NCBI RefSeq assembly: GCF_000238275.3
Contig: NZ_AHCF03000003.1
Location: 2,046,001 to 2,110,000, forward strand
DNA from: Pseudoalteromonas undina
GTDB taxonomy: Bacteria > Pseudomonadota > Gammaproteobacteria > Enterobacterales > Alteromonadaceae
Reading direction: 5' to 3'
Length of the DNA: 64,000 nt
Both the position numbers and the translations under genes were made by a program. A model generated the notes under the pieces. That model did no database searches. It saw nothing but the letters and a program-made list of their open reading frames with translations, and was not told where the DNA came from. How positions within the stretch are numbered: position 1 is the stretch's first letter; every line of letters begins with the position of its first letter. Positions 55,410 to 63,318 of this stretch are shown here, piece after piece.

Positions 55410-56606
55410 TTGAAAACCATTCCAACTTCACAGCTTAAGCCTGGTATGTTTGTACAAAAAGTTGTTAAACAAACTGGTAGCATTAGAATAAAAAACCAAG
55501 GCTGGGTTAAAACTCAAAGTGGAATTGATAAATTAATAAAATCAGGAATTTTAGAGGTTGAAATCGACCCTGATAAAATGCTCGCCTCTGAAGAACCTGA
55601 AACACAAACAACCTTACCTACTCAGCACGAAGTCAAAAAACGCGATCCTTGGTTAATTACCCACAGTGCTGAGCAAGAAATGAGTAAAGCTAAAAAGCTT
55701 TACGATGAAGCAAAAAACCTGCAAACCAAAGCGTTTGGCGATATAGAGTCTGGCCGCACTGTTGATGTTGCGCCTTTTAAAGAACTGGCTAGTGGGTTTA
55801 TTGACTCCGTATTTAGAAATCAAGATGCGCTGGCGTGCATCACGCAAATGCGCCAAAAAGATGCCTACCTGTTAGAGCACTCGATAAATGTGTCTATTTT
55901 GATGAGTATTTTTGCTAAACATCTCGGTATTGAAAAACCGATCATTGAAGAACTTGCCACCGGCGCCCTTTTGCATGATATGGGAAAAATAAAAATCCCT
56001 GATGCTATTCTCAACAAACCAGGCCGCTACAGTGACGAAGAATTCAAAGTGATGCAAAATCATGCGCTCTTTAGCAAAGAAATACTAGAAGACGCAGGAT
56101 TAACGGGGATTGCCGTAGATATTGCTGGTATGCATCACGAGCGCTTAGATGGCAAAGGCTACCCCTTTGGTAAAAAAGGCGATGAAATAAGCCAGTACGT
56201 CCGCATGGCGTCTATTGTTGATGTTTATGATGCATTAACTGCTGAACGTGTTTATAAAGCAGGTATGGAACCAATTAGAGCATTTAAAATTTTAAAGCAA
56301 GGCTGCCCAGATAGCTTTGATGGAGTGCTACTTAATAAGTTTATTCAGTGCATTGGTATTCACCCTGTGGGCACACTGGTAAAACTTTCTAGCCAAAAAG
56401 TGGGACTCGTTACTCAAAGCAATCCTGCAACACCATTAAAGCCAGTAGTAAAAACGTTTTTTAATGCAAAGCATGGGCGTTACACTGAAGTTCAAGACGT
56501 TGACTTATCAAATAAAAGAACGCAGGACACGCTTGAATCAGCAATAAAACCCAAAGAGTATAATATAGATTTAGAAGGCTTTTATAAGCACTCTATCTTT
56601 AGTTAA
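55410..56606 (+). CDS. HD-GYP domain c-di-GMP phosphodiesterase with DUF3391
   Basis: A 398-residue cytoplasmic protein. The N-terminal DUF3391 domain (about 1-130, KTIPTSQLKPGMFVQKV) is followed by an HD-GYP domain (about 140-320) with LLHDMGKIKIP, HHERLDGKGYPFG and VDVYDALTAERVYK, all metal and GYP residues intact, so c-di-GMP hydrolysis is expected. The start codon is TTG at 55410: AAGAG sits 6 nt upstream, the next ATG is 13 codons in and would remove the conserved DUF3391 start. It is convergent with gspB, 7 bp away. Confidence 0.92.
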   Translation: MKTIPTSQLKPGMFVQKVVKQTGSIRIKNQGWVKTQSGIDKLIKSGILEVEIDPDKMLASEEPETQTTLPTQHEVKKRDPWLITHSAEQEMSKAKKLYDEAKNLQTKAFGDIESGRTVDVAPFKELASGFIDSVFRNQDALACITQMRQKDAYLLEHSINVSILMSIFAKHLGIEKPIIEELATGALLHDMGKIKIPDAILNKPGRYSDEEFKVMQNHALFSKEILEDAGLTGIAVDIAGMHHERLDGKGYPFGKKGDEISQYVRMASIVDVYDALTAERVYKAGMEPIRAFKILKQGCPDSFDGVLLNKFIQCIGIHPVGTLVKLSSQKVGLVTQSNPATPLKPVVKTFFNAKHGRYTEVQDVDLSNKRTQDTLESAIKPKEYNIDLEGFYKHSIFS

Positions 56607-56613
56607 TTGGCCA

Positions 56614-57621
56614 CTATTGTGGCCAATCTTGCAGGGCTTTTAAGCTAAATTCATAACCGTCAAAATCAAGTACGCTCTGATCTGGCGCTATTTCTAACAC
56701 CTTCAACGCACCAATAGACTCCCCTTCATATAGCTCTCTGCCATTGAGCTTTATCCAGCGTTTATCCGCCGCTGAAGAATAAATGTGCGCCTGATATTTA
56801 ATGCTTGGTAACATACTTTGTAAGCCATCAGGAAGTAGCTCAACAGGCTGTACTCGTGATGAAAGGCGAGAGCCTTGAGTTACTTCATAGTCAGCTGTTG
56901 TTTCTGTGCTATTAACGGCTTGCGCAAACGCATTTCTCAGCGTGTCGGGAACCGTATCGAGTTCATCATTTAACTCTGGCTGCGCAGGCACATTTTGGTT
57001 AAGTGGTTTACCTAACACCTTGTATTTACTCAACTCATCTGCAGTGATTGTTCTTTTCGCCGGTTGAGTTGGTACACTTTGCGGTTGGCTGCTCGGTGAT
57101 TGAAAACTAGATGAAGCGTTATTCTGCGTCGAGAAATTTTGCGTTTGCCCTTGAGACGCTTGATTAACGCTCATAGGTAAATATTGTCCTTGTGGCGTCA
57201 GCAACATTTGCTGCACACCCGTTGAGGTTTGTACATAAACCAACTGCCCTGCCAGCGGCACAGAATTGTTAGGCGCAGCTGTTACAATGGGCACTTGAGG
57301 GGTTGTTACTGTTTGAGCAACCGTTCTTTGTACCTCTTCTGCGCTTGTTGGTTTTTCTACAACCCCTGACTCTTTTTGACTAAGGTCATTTTGAACAGGC
57401 TCATTTTTAACGGTTACATTTTCTTGTTGCGCCCACTTGCCGACAAAGAAGCCACTGGCCAATATACCCGTTGCCAATAAACTTCCTGCGAGTAGAAAAC
57501 TAATTCGACGATAGGTCATCAACTGGCGTTGTTGTTTTAATTGTTGCGCTTGCAAGTCATATTGCTCAGCGCTCATGGTATCGTGCTTTGATTGCTTTAA
57601 CGCATCTAATAAATAAGACAT
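56614..57621 (-). CDS. gspB: GspB-type secretion accessory protein
   Basis: A 335-residue inner-membrane protein: short cytoplasmic part, one TM helix (about 40-63, ISFLLAGSLLATGILASGFF), a long Gln/Pro/Ser-rich periplasmic linker and the C-terminal GspB/PulB domain (about 270-335, SIKYQAHIYSSAADKRWIKLNGRELYEGE). With GspA it forms an ATP-driven complex that helps the type II secretin assemble across peptidoglycan. It begins 11 bp after gspA. The core gsp genes are not in this window. Confidence 0.9.
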   Translation of the reverse strand: MSYLLDALKQSKHDTMSAEQYDLQAQQLKQQRQLMTYRRISFLLAGSLLATGILASGFFVGKWAQQENVTVKNEPVQNDLSQKESGVVEKPTSAEEVQRTVAQTVTTPQVPIVTAAPNNSVPLAGQLVYVQTSTGVQQMLLTPQGQYLPMSVNQASQGQTQNFSTQNNASSSFQSPSSQPQSVPTQPAKRTITADELSKYKVLGKPLNQNVPAQPELNDELDTVPDTLRNAFAQAVNSTETTADYEVTQGSRLSSRVQPVELLPDGLQSMLPSIKYQAHIYSSAADKRWIKLNGRELYEGESIGALKVLEIAPDQSVLDFDGYEFSLKALQDWPQ

Positions 57622-57632
57622 GAATCACCTAA

Positions 57633-58550
57633 CTAAAAAATAAAAGACAGGCCAATTCCTGCACCAAAAAGCATTAACGCAGCAGCGCTATAAGGCCAAA
57701 TCGAACCAGCTTTACTCACCTTCTTATTTGTAACAATAAAGTCGATAGGTAAAGATTCACTCGCCGCTTGCTTAACAATATCACTGCCAACAATTTCTTG
57801 TTGTTTCGAAAATGCCCCTACTAATGCGCGTTCACATACCAGATTCATTAATCGTGGCACACCGCCTGTGAGCTGATGCACCATTTGCATTGCTTCCATT
57901 GAAAATATTTTCTTGTCACAACCTGCAATATGCAGCCGATGTTGAATATAAGCAATGGTTTGCCCTGGTGTTAGTGCTAACAAGTGATATCTGGCAGTAA
58001 TACGCTGTGCCAGTTGCCTTAACTCATTTCGCTTTAGAAGTACCTGTAACTCAGGCTGCCCTACTAATACTATTTGTAATAACTTTTTATGATCCGTTTC
58101 AATATTGGTTAATAAGCGAAGTTGTTCTAGCACATCAGGGGCAAGTAACTGTGCTTCATCAATAATCAAAATAGTATGCCCCCCCGCTTTATTATTAAAC
58201 TCAAGGTGCTTTTTAATGACATCCGTTAGACTTTTCAGCGTTGCATTTTTGGCGTCGTACGTTATTTGTAATTCATCGCAAATACTGGCTAACAGTTCAA
58301 GCTCTGATAACGCAGGATTATGGATCATGGCTACTTGGGTATTTTCAGGCAGTCGCTCTAACATACTACGTGTTATTGTGGTTTTACCCGTACCCACTTC
58401 ACCTGTTAACAGCACAAAGCCGCCGTCTTCACCTAACCCATAGGTAAGGTGTGCTAATGCTTCTTTGTGGCGTTCACTTAAAAATAAGTAGTGGGGATTA
58501 GGCGAAATTGAGAATGGCTTTTCTTGTAAACCAAAATAGCTTAAATACAC
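57633..58550 (-). CDS. gspA: GspA/ExeA-type AAA ATPase
   Basis: A 305-residue ATPase. The family start YLSYFGLQEKPFSISPNPHYLFLS is followed by Walker A LTGEVGTGKTT, Walker B TILIIDEAQLL, an arginine-bearing RITARYHL segment and a single TM helix at the very end (IWPYSAAALMLFGAGIGLSFIF). It is shorter than Aeromonas ExeA (about 547 aa), lacking its periplasmic peptidoglycan-binding domain, so that function must come from GspB or another protein. The start is GTG 58550 with AAGGA 8 nt upstream. Confidence 0.9.
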   Translation of the reverse strand: MYLSYFGLQEKPFSISPNPHYLFLSERHKEALAHLTYGLGEDGGFVLLTGEVGTGKTTITRSMLERLPENTQVAMIHNPALSELELLASICDELQITYDAKNATLKSLTDVIKKHLEFNNKAGGHTILIIDEAQLLAPDVLEQLRLLTNIETDHKKLLQIVLVGQPELQVLLKRNELRQLAQRITARYHLLALTPGQTIAYIQHRLHIAGCDKKIFSMEAMQMVHQLTGGVPRLMNLVCERALVGAFSKQQEIVGSDIVKQAASESLPIDFIVTNKKVSKAGSIWPYSAAALMLFGAGIGLSFIF

Positions 58551-58590
58551 CTTTATAGTCCTTGGTCGTTAATTCACGGCCTATAATGGC

Positions 58591-58625
58591 AAAAAAATAG
58601 CCTGGGTGACAACTACAACCAGGCT
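58591..58625 (-). terminator. Terminator of the DUF1566 gene pair
   Basis: AGCCTGG (58599-58605) pairs with CCAGGCT (58619-58625). Seven A on the left give the T tract for minus-strand transcripts. Confidence 0.82.
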
Positions 58626-58703
58626 TTATTATTAAAATAGTGTAAATAAAAAGGCTAACCGTAAATAAAAGCGCATTTTTAGATTCGCTAATACATTAAT
58701 TAA

Positions 58704-59219
58704 CTACTTTTCATAACGTACTAGGCGTAAATATACGTTACTTGTTTTAGCATGTAAGCTATTTAAACCACTGGAAAATTGATAAACCCATGCCGAATTT
58801 ATGTTGCTAATACCCGAGGTGTTAGACCAATAATTTTGCGACTGCGTTGCTAAAAAAATACCCGCATTAATACTTGGATCGGTACAACGGTGATCTACTA
58901 TACTGGCTAACTCTTTAATACTTGGTACTTGCCAGTCGTTATAATCTGCTGTGCTGTCATTAACTGCGCCTTTAAGTGAAGCTTGCCAATTTAATGGTTG
59001 AGTATCACCATCGCAGCTAGTTGTTTCGCTATTATAAACTTGACCATAATTACAGCGCTGCCACATTAGCCCTGTTTTAGTATCTGACACAGTGCCATCA
59101 ATATTAATCACAAATCGGTCGGTATCATCGCTAGTCGCTACCTCTTCATAACACTGCTGCGCTGCAAGTGACTGGCTCAATCCCAAGGCTAATAACATAG
59201 AGACTTTAATTAATTTCAT
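58704..59219 (-). CDS. Exported DUF1566 (Lcl_C) protein
   Basis: A 171-residue secreted protein: signal peptide (MKLIKVSMLLALGLSQSLAAQ) and one DUF1566/Lcl_C domain (GTVSDTKTGLMWQRCNYGQ, WQVPSIKELASIVDHRC, YWSNTSG, YLRLVRYEK). Cysteines pair plausibly (CY...RC...SC...RC). The Lcl_C fold is known as the C-terminal ligand-binding part of the Legionella Lcl adhesin, so a surface-binding role is possible. ATG 59219 has AAGG upstream. It is 10 bp after a larger protein with the same domain, so the two are cotranscribed. Confidence 0.85.
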   Translation of the reverse strand: MKLIKVSMLLALGLSQSLAAQQCYEEVATSDDTDRFVINIDGTVSDTKTGLMWQRCNYGQVYNSETTSCDGDTQPLNWQASLKGAVNDSTADYNDWQVPSIKELASIVDHRCTDPSINAGIFLATQSQNYWSNTSGISNINSAWVYQFSSGLNSLHAKTSNVYLRLVRYEK

Positions 59220-59229
59220 AATAATCACC

Positions 59230-60876
59230 TTAACGATTTCTAACTAAGCGCACGTAAGCGGTATTATCTTTTGGATAGGCTAAATCATTGCCATCCATCA
59301 TATCGATAGTGTAAGCCTGAGATAAACTGGCACCATCAACTGCGGTCTGTGAGGTCCAGTAGCGTAAATGCCCGACACTATTAGTCGATAGTGTATTAGG
59401 AAAAAATGCAGTATCTATCAATACATTTTGCCCTTGTTTACCGTAGTCGATTAAACCTAACAGCTCAGTATAAGTAGGTAAACGCCAATTACTGCCGCCA
59501 CAAAAATCAAGCGTGTTAACCTCATCAATATAGGTTTGCAATCCACAATCAGTACCGCTCGGGCACGTAGTATTAGCACTACCCGTTACATCGCCACTAT
59601 TGACAGTCCCTTGCCAAATATAGCGGTTTTGTCCATCACGCAGTGAGGTATTTGGTAACACACCGGAATAAGGACTTTTCACTTCCCAAACAAGGCCGGT
59701 AGTATTATCGCGAATACAGCTAAAGTTCGACGCATCATCAAGAAGCTCATCGGCAAACTCATTAAGTTTTGTGTAATCAAAAGCCAAATTCCCTTTACCC
59801 ACTTTACCTAAACGATTGGCAAAACTATCACGCCCAAGATCAGCATCTTGAGCTGGAAACTCATCATTATTACAATTAATACGTTGAGTATTATTATAAC
59901 ACTCACCTACTCCGGTATCGTTTATTAACCCAAGCGCTTTAGGTGTTACATCAATAAATACGGTATCTGTGTCGGTGCGCCCTTTTAAGTCCATAACTTG
60001 TACTTCAAAGCTAAGGGTTGCATTTAAATCAATATCAGAGGCAAAAAAGCTGGCAGTACATGACTGTGGTTCAAGAAGAGCTTCGGTATTTCCGGTAAGT
60101 TGTTGCCACTTACATTGGTAAGTCTGAGTTGCCGCTTCGCTTGCCGTCGCATCTAAAATAACCTTATCAAACTCTTCTACTGTTTGGTCTGCACCCGCAT
60201 CGGCAATAATCACTTGGGCTGTTTTATTAAGGGTCATATCAAATTGTGATGCAGATACTCCGCCCTCATCATCAGTTACGGTGAGTTGCCATTTTAAGTT
60301 GGTGTTATTTTCTAATAATGGATGAGGAAAACTAAGCGTTGGATTGGTATAGCTATCAATTGTTAAATCAGGCCCAGATAATAATTGCCACAAGTAACTA
60401 CTAATTTCGCCATTTTCATCGGGGTCTGCGGAGGTTAAACCACTAAGGGTTACAGTATCTTTATAAACTGAGGGTAAGTTTGCAGGAGCAACTTGAGTAA
60501 CAACAGCAAGAGGAAGCTGATTATTAGAGGCAATGAAAACACTCAAGTCGTCATTCACTAAACTACCATCTGGCGTTTGATAGCTTACTCTTAAGACCAA
60601 TTCACTATCAGATTTTACATCCGGTGCAGTGATGGTTTGTTCAGCCCCTTCAAGCGGAAACACATCTATAAGAGGACCGCTTACACGCTGCCAAGTAAAA
60701 GTACCATCTGCAGGAGAGCCTTTTGCAGAAATAGTAAACTCTGATTTTTCTACAACTTGGAGATCGTTACCTGCAAATACTGACGTTTTAATATCACTGT
60801 TATCAGCACCGCCTCCCCCTCCACATGCAGCCAAAAGCAAGCATGCCATAAGTGGTATTAACGAAATTGCTTTCAT
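59230..60876 (-). CDS. Ig/PKD-like plus DUF1566 (Lcl_C) surface lipoprotein
   Basis: A 548-residue lipoprotein (lipobox LLLAACGGGGG with a flexible Gly run). Residues about 30-310 form three Ig/PKD-type domains (SGPLIDVFPLEGAEQTI; LSGLTSADPDENGEISSYLW; DAGADQTVEEFDKVILDA), a rod-like spacer. The C-terminal ~220 residues are a DUF1566/Lcl_C domain (GLVWEVKSPYSG, NWRLPTYTELLGLIDYG, YWTSQTAV, YVRLVRNR). The layout suggests a cell-surface stalk with a terminal binding domain. ATG 60876 has AAGGTG. It is the first gene of a two-gene unit with the small DUF1566 protein. Confidence 0.85.
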   Translation of the reverse strand: MKAISLIPLMACLLLAACGGGGGADNSDIKTSVFAGNDLQVVEKSEFTISAKGSPADGTFTWQRVSGPLIDVFPLEGAEQTITAPDVKSDSELVLRVSYQTPDGSLVNDDLSVFIASNNQLPLAVVTQVAPANLPSVYKDTVTLSGLTSADPDENGEISSYLWQLLSGPDLTIDSYTNPTLSFPHPLLENNTNLKWQLTVTDDEGGVSASQFDMTLNKTAQVIIADAGADQTVEEFDKVILDATASEAATQTYQCKWQQLTGNTEALLEPQSCTASFFASDIDLNATLSFEVQVMDLKGRTDTDTVFIDVTPKALGLINDTGVGECYNNTQRINCNNDEFPAQDADLGRDSFANRLGKVGKGNLAFDYTKLNEFADELLDDASNFSCIRDNTTGLVWEVKSPYSGVLPNTSLRDGQNRYIWQGTVNSGDVTGSANTTCPSGTDCGLQTYIDEVNTLDFCGGSNWRLPTYTELLGLIDYGKQGQNVLIDTAFFPNTLSTNSVGHLRYWTSQTAVDGASLSQAYTIDMMDGNDLAYPKDNTAYVRLVRNR

Positions 60877-60891
60877 ACTAAGCACCTTTGT

Positions 60892-60914
60892 GTCTTATAA
60901 TTATCTAATAAGAC
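60892..60914. repeat. Inverted repeat upstream of Ig/DUF1566 gene
   Basis: GTCTTAT (60892-60898) and ATAAGAC (60908-60914) surround 9 nt, 16 bp upstream of the lipoprotein start. No T tract. It is a possible operator or leader hairpin. Confidence 0.35.
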
Positions 60915-60942
60915 TGTGAAGCAAAAAAAGTGCCATTATGAG

Positions 60943-61275
60943 TTATAAATAGCTATCTTGATGAATACGAACAAATAATTTAGTGCCAACTTTACTGTAA
61001 TCTACTTTATATTCGCGGCCATCTAAGGATTGAATAAACAACAACTGTTTTTCCTCGCTAAATACATCTGGACTTGCGATATAAACCATATCTAAGTAGC
61101 GCTCTTTTGCATCACGGCGGTTTTTTGGCAGCTCTTCTTTAAATGGTTCTAGACCATTCGCTGTTACTTTAATTCGAGGATGTTCCTCACCATTAACAAT
61201 CACTAAATCTAGTTTTCTATCTTTATGAATTATGGTGTTTCGACCACTTTTAATAAAAGATCTGTCTTGGCTCAT
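60943..61275 (-). CDS. Small cytoplasmic protein of unknown function
   Basis: A 110-residue, highly charged protein with no signal or TM segment: RKLDLVIVNGEEHPRIKVTANGL, EELPKNRRDAKERYLDMVYIASPDVFSEEKQLLFIQSLD-type body, GREYKVDYSKVGTKLFVRI end. The strand-rich ends look like a small beta domain. I do not recognise the family. It starts 35 bp after the membrane gene upstream, probably the same transcript. Confidence 0.65.
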   Translation of the reverse strand: MSQDRSFIKSGRNTIIHKDRKLDLVIVNGEEHPRIKVTANGLEPFKEELPKNRRDAKERYLDMVYIASPDVFSEEKQLLFIQSLDGREYKVDYSKVGTKLFVRIHQDSYL

Positions 61276-61310
61276 AGTTATTCCTAATCCCGCAGTGAGT
61301 GCTTATATTA

Positions 61311-62015
61311 TTATTCACACTGCGACTTGATAAACTGAGAGGGATCACGCTTCCATTTATTTAAATTTGCGCAAAATTCCCAAATATCACTTTCTATTAC
61401 ACTGGCAGGTAACAGTAAGTCATACCCTGTTAAAAGCTGAAGATGCTTAGCCCTATTAGCAAACATCGCTATAAGCCCATTATAGTCAATTCCTTTTTTT
61501 GACCTAAATTTATTATCTTCAACTAACCATTCTGATGGGCAATGCCCATTTTTGCAATTTTTTTGAACAACTTGCATAAATAAGTGCCGCTGTTCTATTA
61601 GTAATTTACCCGCAATTCTTGGTGCTAAAGCAGCTAAAAATGTATCTATATCATTTAACTTAATACCAATCGCGTTAAGCTCAAGATGATCAATACCGTT
61701 ATCAACTTTAGGAATACCGCAATGGTGGAGATTTTCTTGGTGTAAATCCCATTGCCCGTACTTATGCTGATATGTTAATTGCTGCTCAGTTAAAATAATA
61801 CTATAAAAAGGTTCTTGTGTTTTAAAAAATCCAATTAAAATTGCTGCAATACATAAACTTACTAAAAAAATTTCAATAATACTGATTTCACCTGGACGCA
61901 ATAAATTAAATAGCATGATAAAGATTAAACCAATGCTACCTACAACCAGTATTTCAATCCCATTTTTAGCGCCTTGCGCTCGGTATTTAAGTGTGTGTTT
62001 TTTTATATTAGCCAT
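61311..62015 (-). CDS. Membrane protein of unknown function (DUF2982-like)
   Basis: A 234-residue protein with two N-terminal TM helices (IEILVVGSIGLIFIMLFNLL and IIEIFLVSLCIAAILIGFF), then a cytoplasmic-type domain with QEPFYSIILTEQQLTYQHKYGQWDL, IGIKLNDIDTFLAALAPRIAGKLLIEQRHL and a Cys-containing stretch (KNCKNGHCPSEWL). It reminds me of the DUF2982 family found in Vibrio, Shewanella and Pseudoalteromonas; this is from memory of pattern only. The function is unknown. It is followed by the small charged protein gene. Confidence 0.7.
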   Translation of the reverse strand: MANIKKHTLKYRAQGAKNGIEILVVGSIGLIFIMLFNLLRPGEISIIEIFLVSLCIAAILIGFFKTQEPFYSIILTEQQLTYQHKYGQWDLHQENLHHCGIPKVDNGIDHLELNAIGIKLNDIDTFLAALAPRIAGKLLIEQRHLFMQVVQKNCKNGHCPSEWLVEDNKFRSKKGIDYNGLIAMFANRAKHLQLLTGYDLLLPASVIESDIWEFCANLNKWKRDPSQFIKSQCE

Positions 62016-62212
62016 ACTGAAAAAACGCCATATAAAATATAAACATAATAATAGCCCACAATACTAACTTTCTCAGTGTTAAACAGCGTTTGCATGATGT
62101 TTTGAAGTTCATCAATTAACTCCTATTATTACTGTTAAATAAGCGCAATGACTAAGTATCAGTTATTTTTACGCCTAACGCACAAATTAATGAGATACAT
62201 AACCGCCTTTTT

Positions 62213-62241
62213 TTGTCCTGATTTCGTACAATACTTATAAT
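62213..62241 (+). promoter_or_regulatory. Promoter of the RND operon
   Basis: TTGTCC (62213-62218), 17-nt spacer, TATAAT (62236-62241). The predicted start near 62248 leaves a very short leader and favours ATG 62263 over ATG 62254. Confidence 0.6.
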
Positions 62242-62262
62242 CTATTTTCAGGTATGAAAACA

Positions 62263-63315
62263 ATGCACTCTAAACAATCCGGCAAAGCCCTATTTCCATT
62301 TATTATTTCGGTATTAATAATTTTTAGCGTTTATTTATATTTGCCCGCATCACAGGGCGAGCAAGCTGATTACTCGGCAATGACAACACAAGTCTCTGCG
62401 CACACTGTCGAGTCGCAAGAAAATGCCATTATGATTGAAGCCATTGGCAGTGCCCGTGCTAATCAGGCTATTTACATTAAAAGCGCACAAAACGATTATG
62501 TCACCAGCATTTACTTTGAAGACGGCGACTTGGTCAGCAAAGGACAAAAATTAGTGCAACTGCAAAACCAACAAGAACAATTTGCAGTAAAAGAACTTAG
62601 CATTAATTTACAAGAAGAAAAACGCCAATTAGCTAGGCTTACCGAACTTTCTCGCTCACAAGCGACTGCCAAGTCGTTACTTGAAGAACAGTTAGCCCGT
62701 GTTGATGCCAGCGAAGCTCAACTTGAAAGTGCCAAAACTAAACTCAATGAAATGGCTATTACCGCGCCTTTTTCTGGGTTACTCGGTAAACGCGAAATAT
62801 CGGTAGGCGCTTATATTAGTAACAGTACGATAATTACAACCTTAGATGATATCAGTATCATAAAAGTTGATTTTAAAGTGCCTGAAAAGTATTTAGCTCA
62901 ACTGAAAAATGGAATGACGGTTCGCACTCAAAACGATGCTTACCCTGATCAAACCTTCACCGGTAAAGTAACCCATATAAGCTCACGTATTGATTCAATC
63001 ACTCGCAGTGTAGAAGTAACAGCTAGTTTTGCTAATAAATCGGGTTTACTTCGCCCTGGTATGCTACTTAAAACTGCACTAGAGCTAAGCAGCAATCAAG
63101 CGCTCATCGTGCCTGAAAAAGCAATTATTCCTCTGCAAGATAAACACTATGTTTTTCAAATTGAAGATGGCATAGCTAATCGCATAGAGGTACATGTTGC
63201 AAGTAGAAACAATGGCTGGGTTGCAATAGACAAGGGGTTAAAGAACGGCGAGCAGATTGTTACCGAGGGAATAATCAAAATCCGCTCTGGTAGCAAAGTA
63301 AGCGTTAAGGGGTAA
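62263..63315 (+). CDS. RND efflux periplasmic adaptor (MFP)
   Basis: A membrane-fusion protein of 350 aa that links an inner-membrane RND pump to an outer-membrane channel. It has an N-terminal TM/signal anchor (ALFPFIISVLIIFSVYLYL), a lipoyl half-motif region (SIYFEDGDLVSKGQKLVQLQNQ), an alpha-hairpin (about 105-160), the second lipoyl half (ITAPFSGLLGKREISVGAYI) and beta-barrel segments (FTGKVTHISSRIDSITRSVEV, VPEKAIIPLQDKHYVFQI). ATG 62263 has AGG 10 nt upstream; ATG 62254 is almost on top of it. The pump gene follows by 3 bp. Confidence 0.93.
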   Translation: MHSKQSGKALFPFIISVLIIFSVYLYLPASQGEQADYSAMTTQVSAHTVESQENAIMIEAIGSARANQAIYIKSAQNDYVTSIYFEDGDLVSKGQKLVQLQNQQEQFAVKELSINLQEEKRQLARLTELSRSQATAKSLLEEQLARVDASEAQLESAKTKLNEMAITAPFSGLLGKREISVGAYISNSTIITTLDDISIIKVDFKVPEKYLAQLKNGMTVRTQNDAYPDQTFTGKVTHISSRIDSITRSVEVTASFANKSGLLRPGMLLKTALELSSNQALIVPEKAIIPLQDKHYVFQIEDGIANRIEVHVASRNNGWVAIDKGLKNGEQIVTEGIIKIRSGSKVSVKG

Positions 63316-63318
63316 CAC

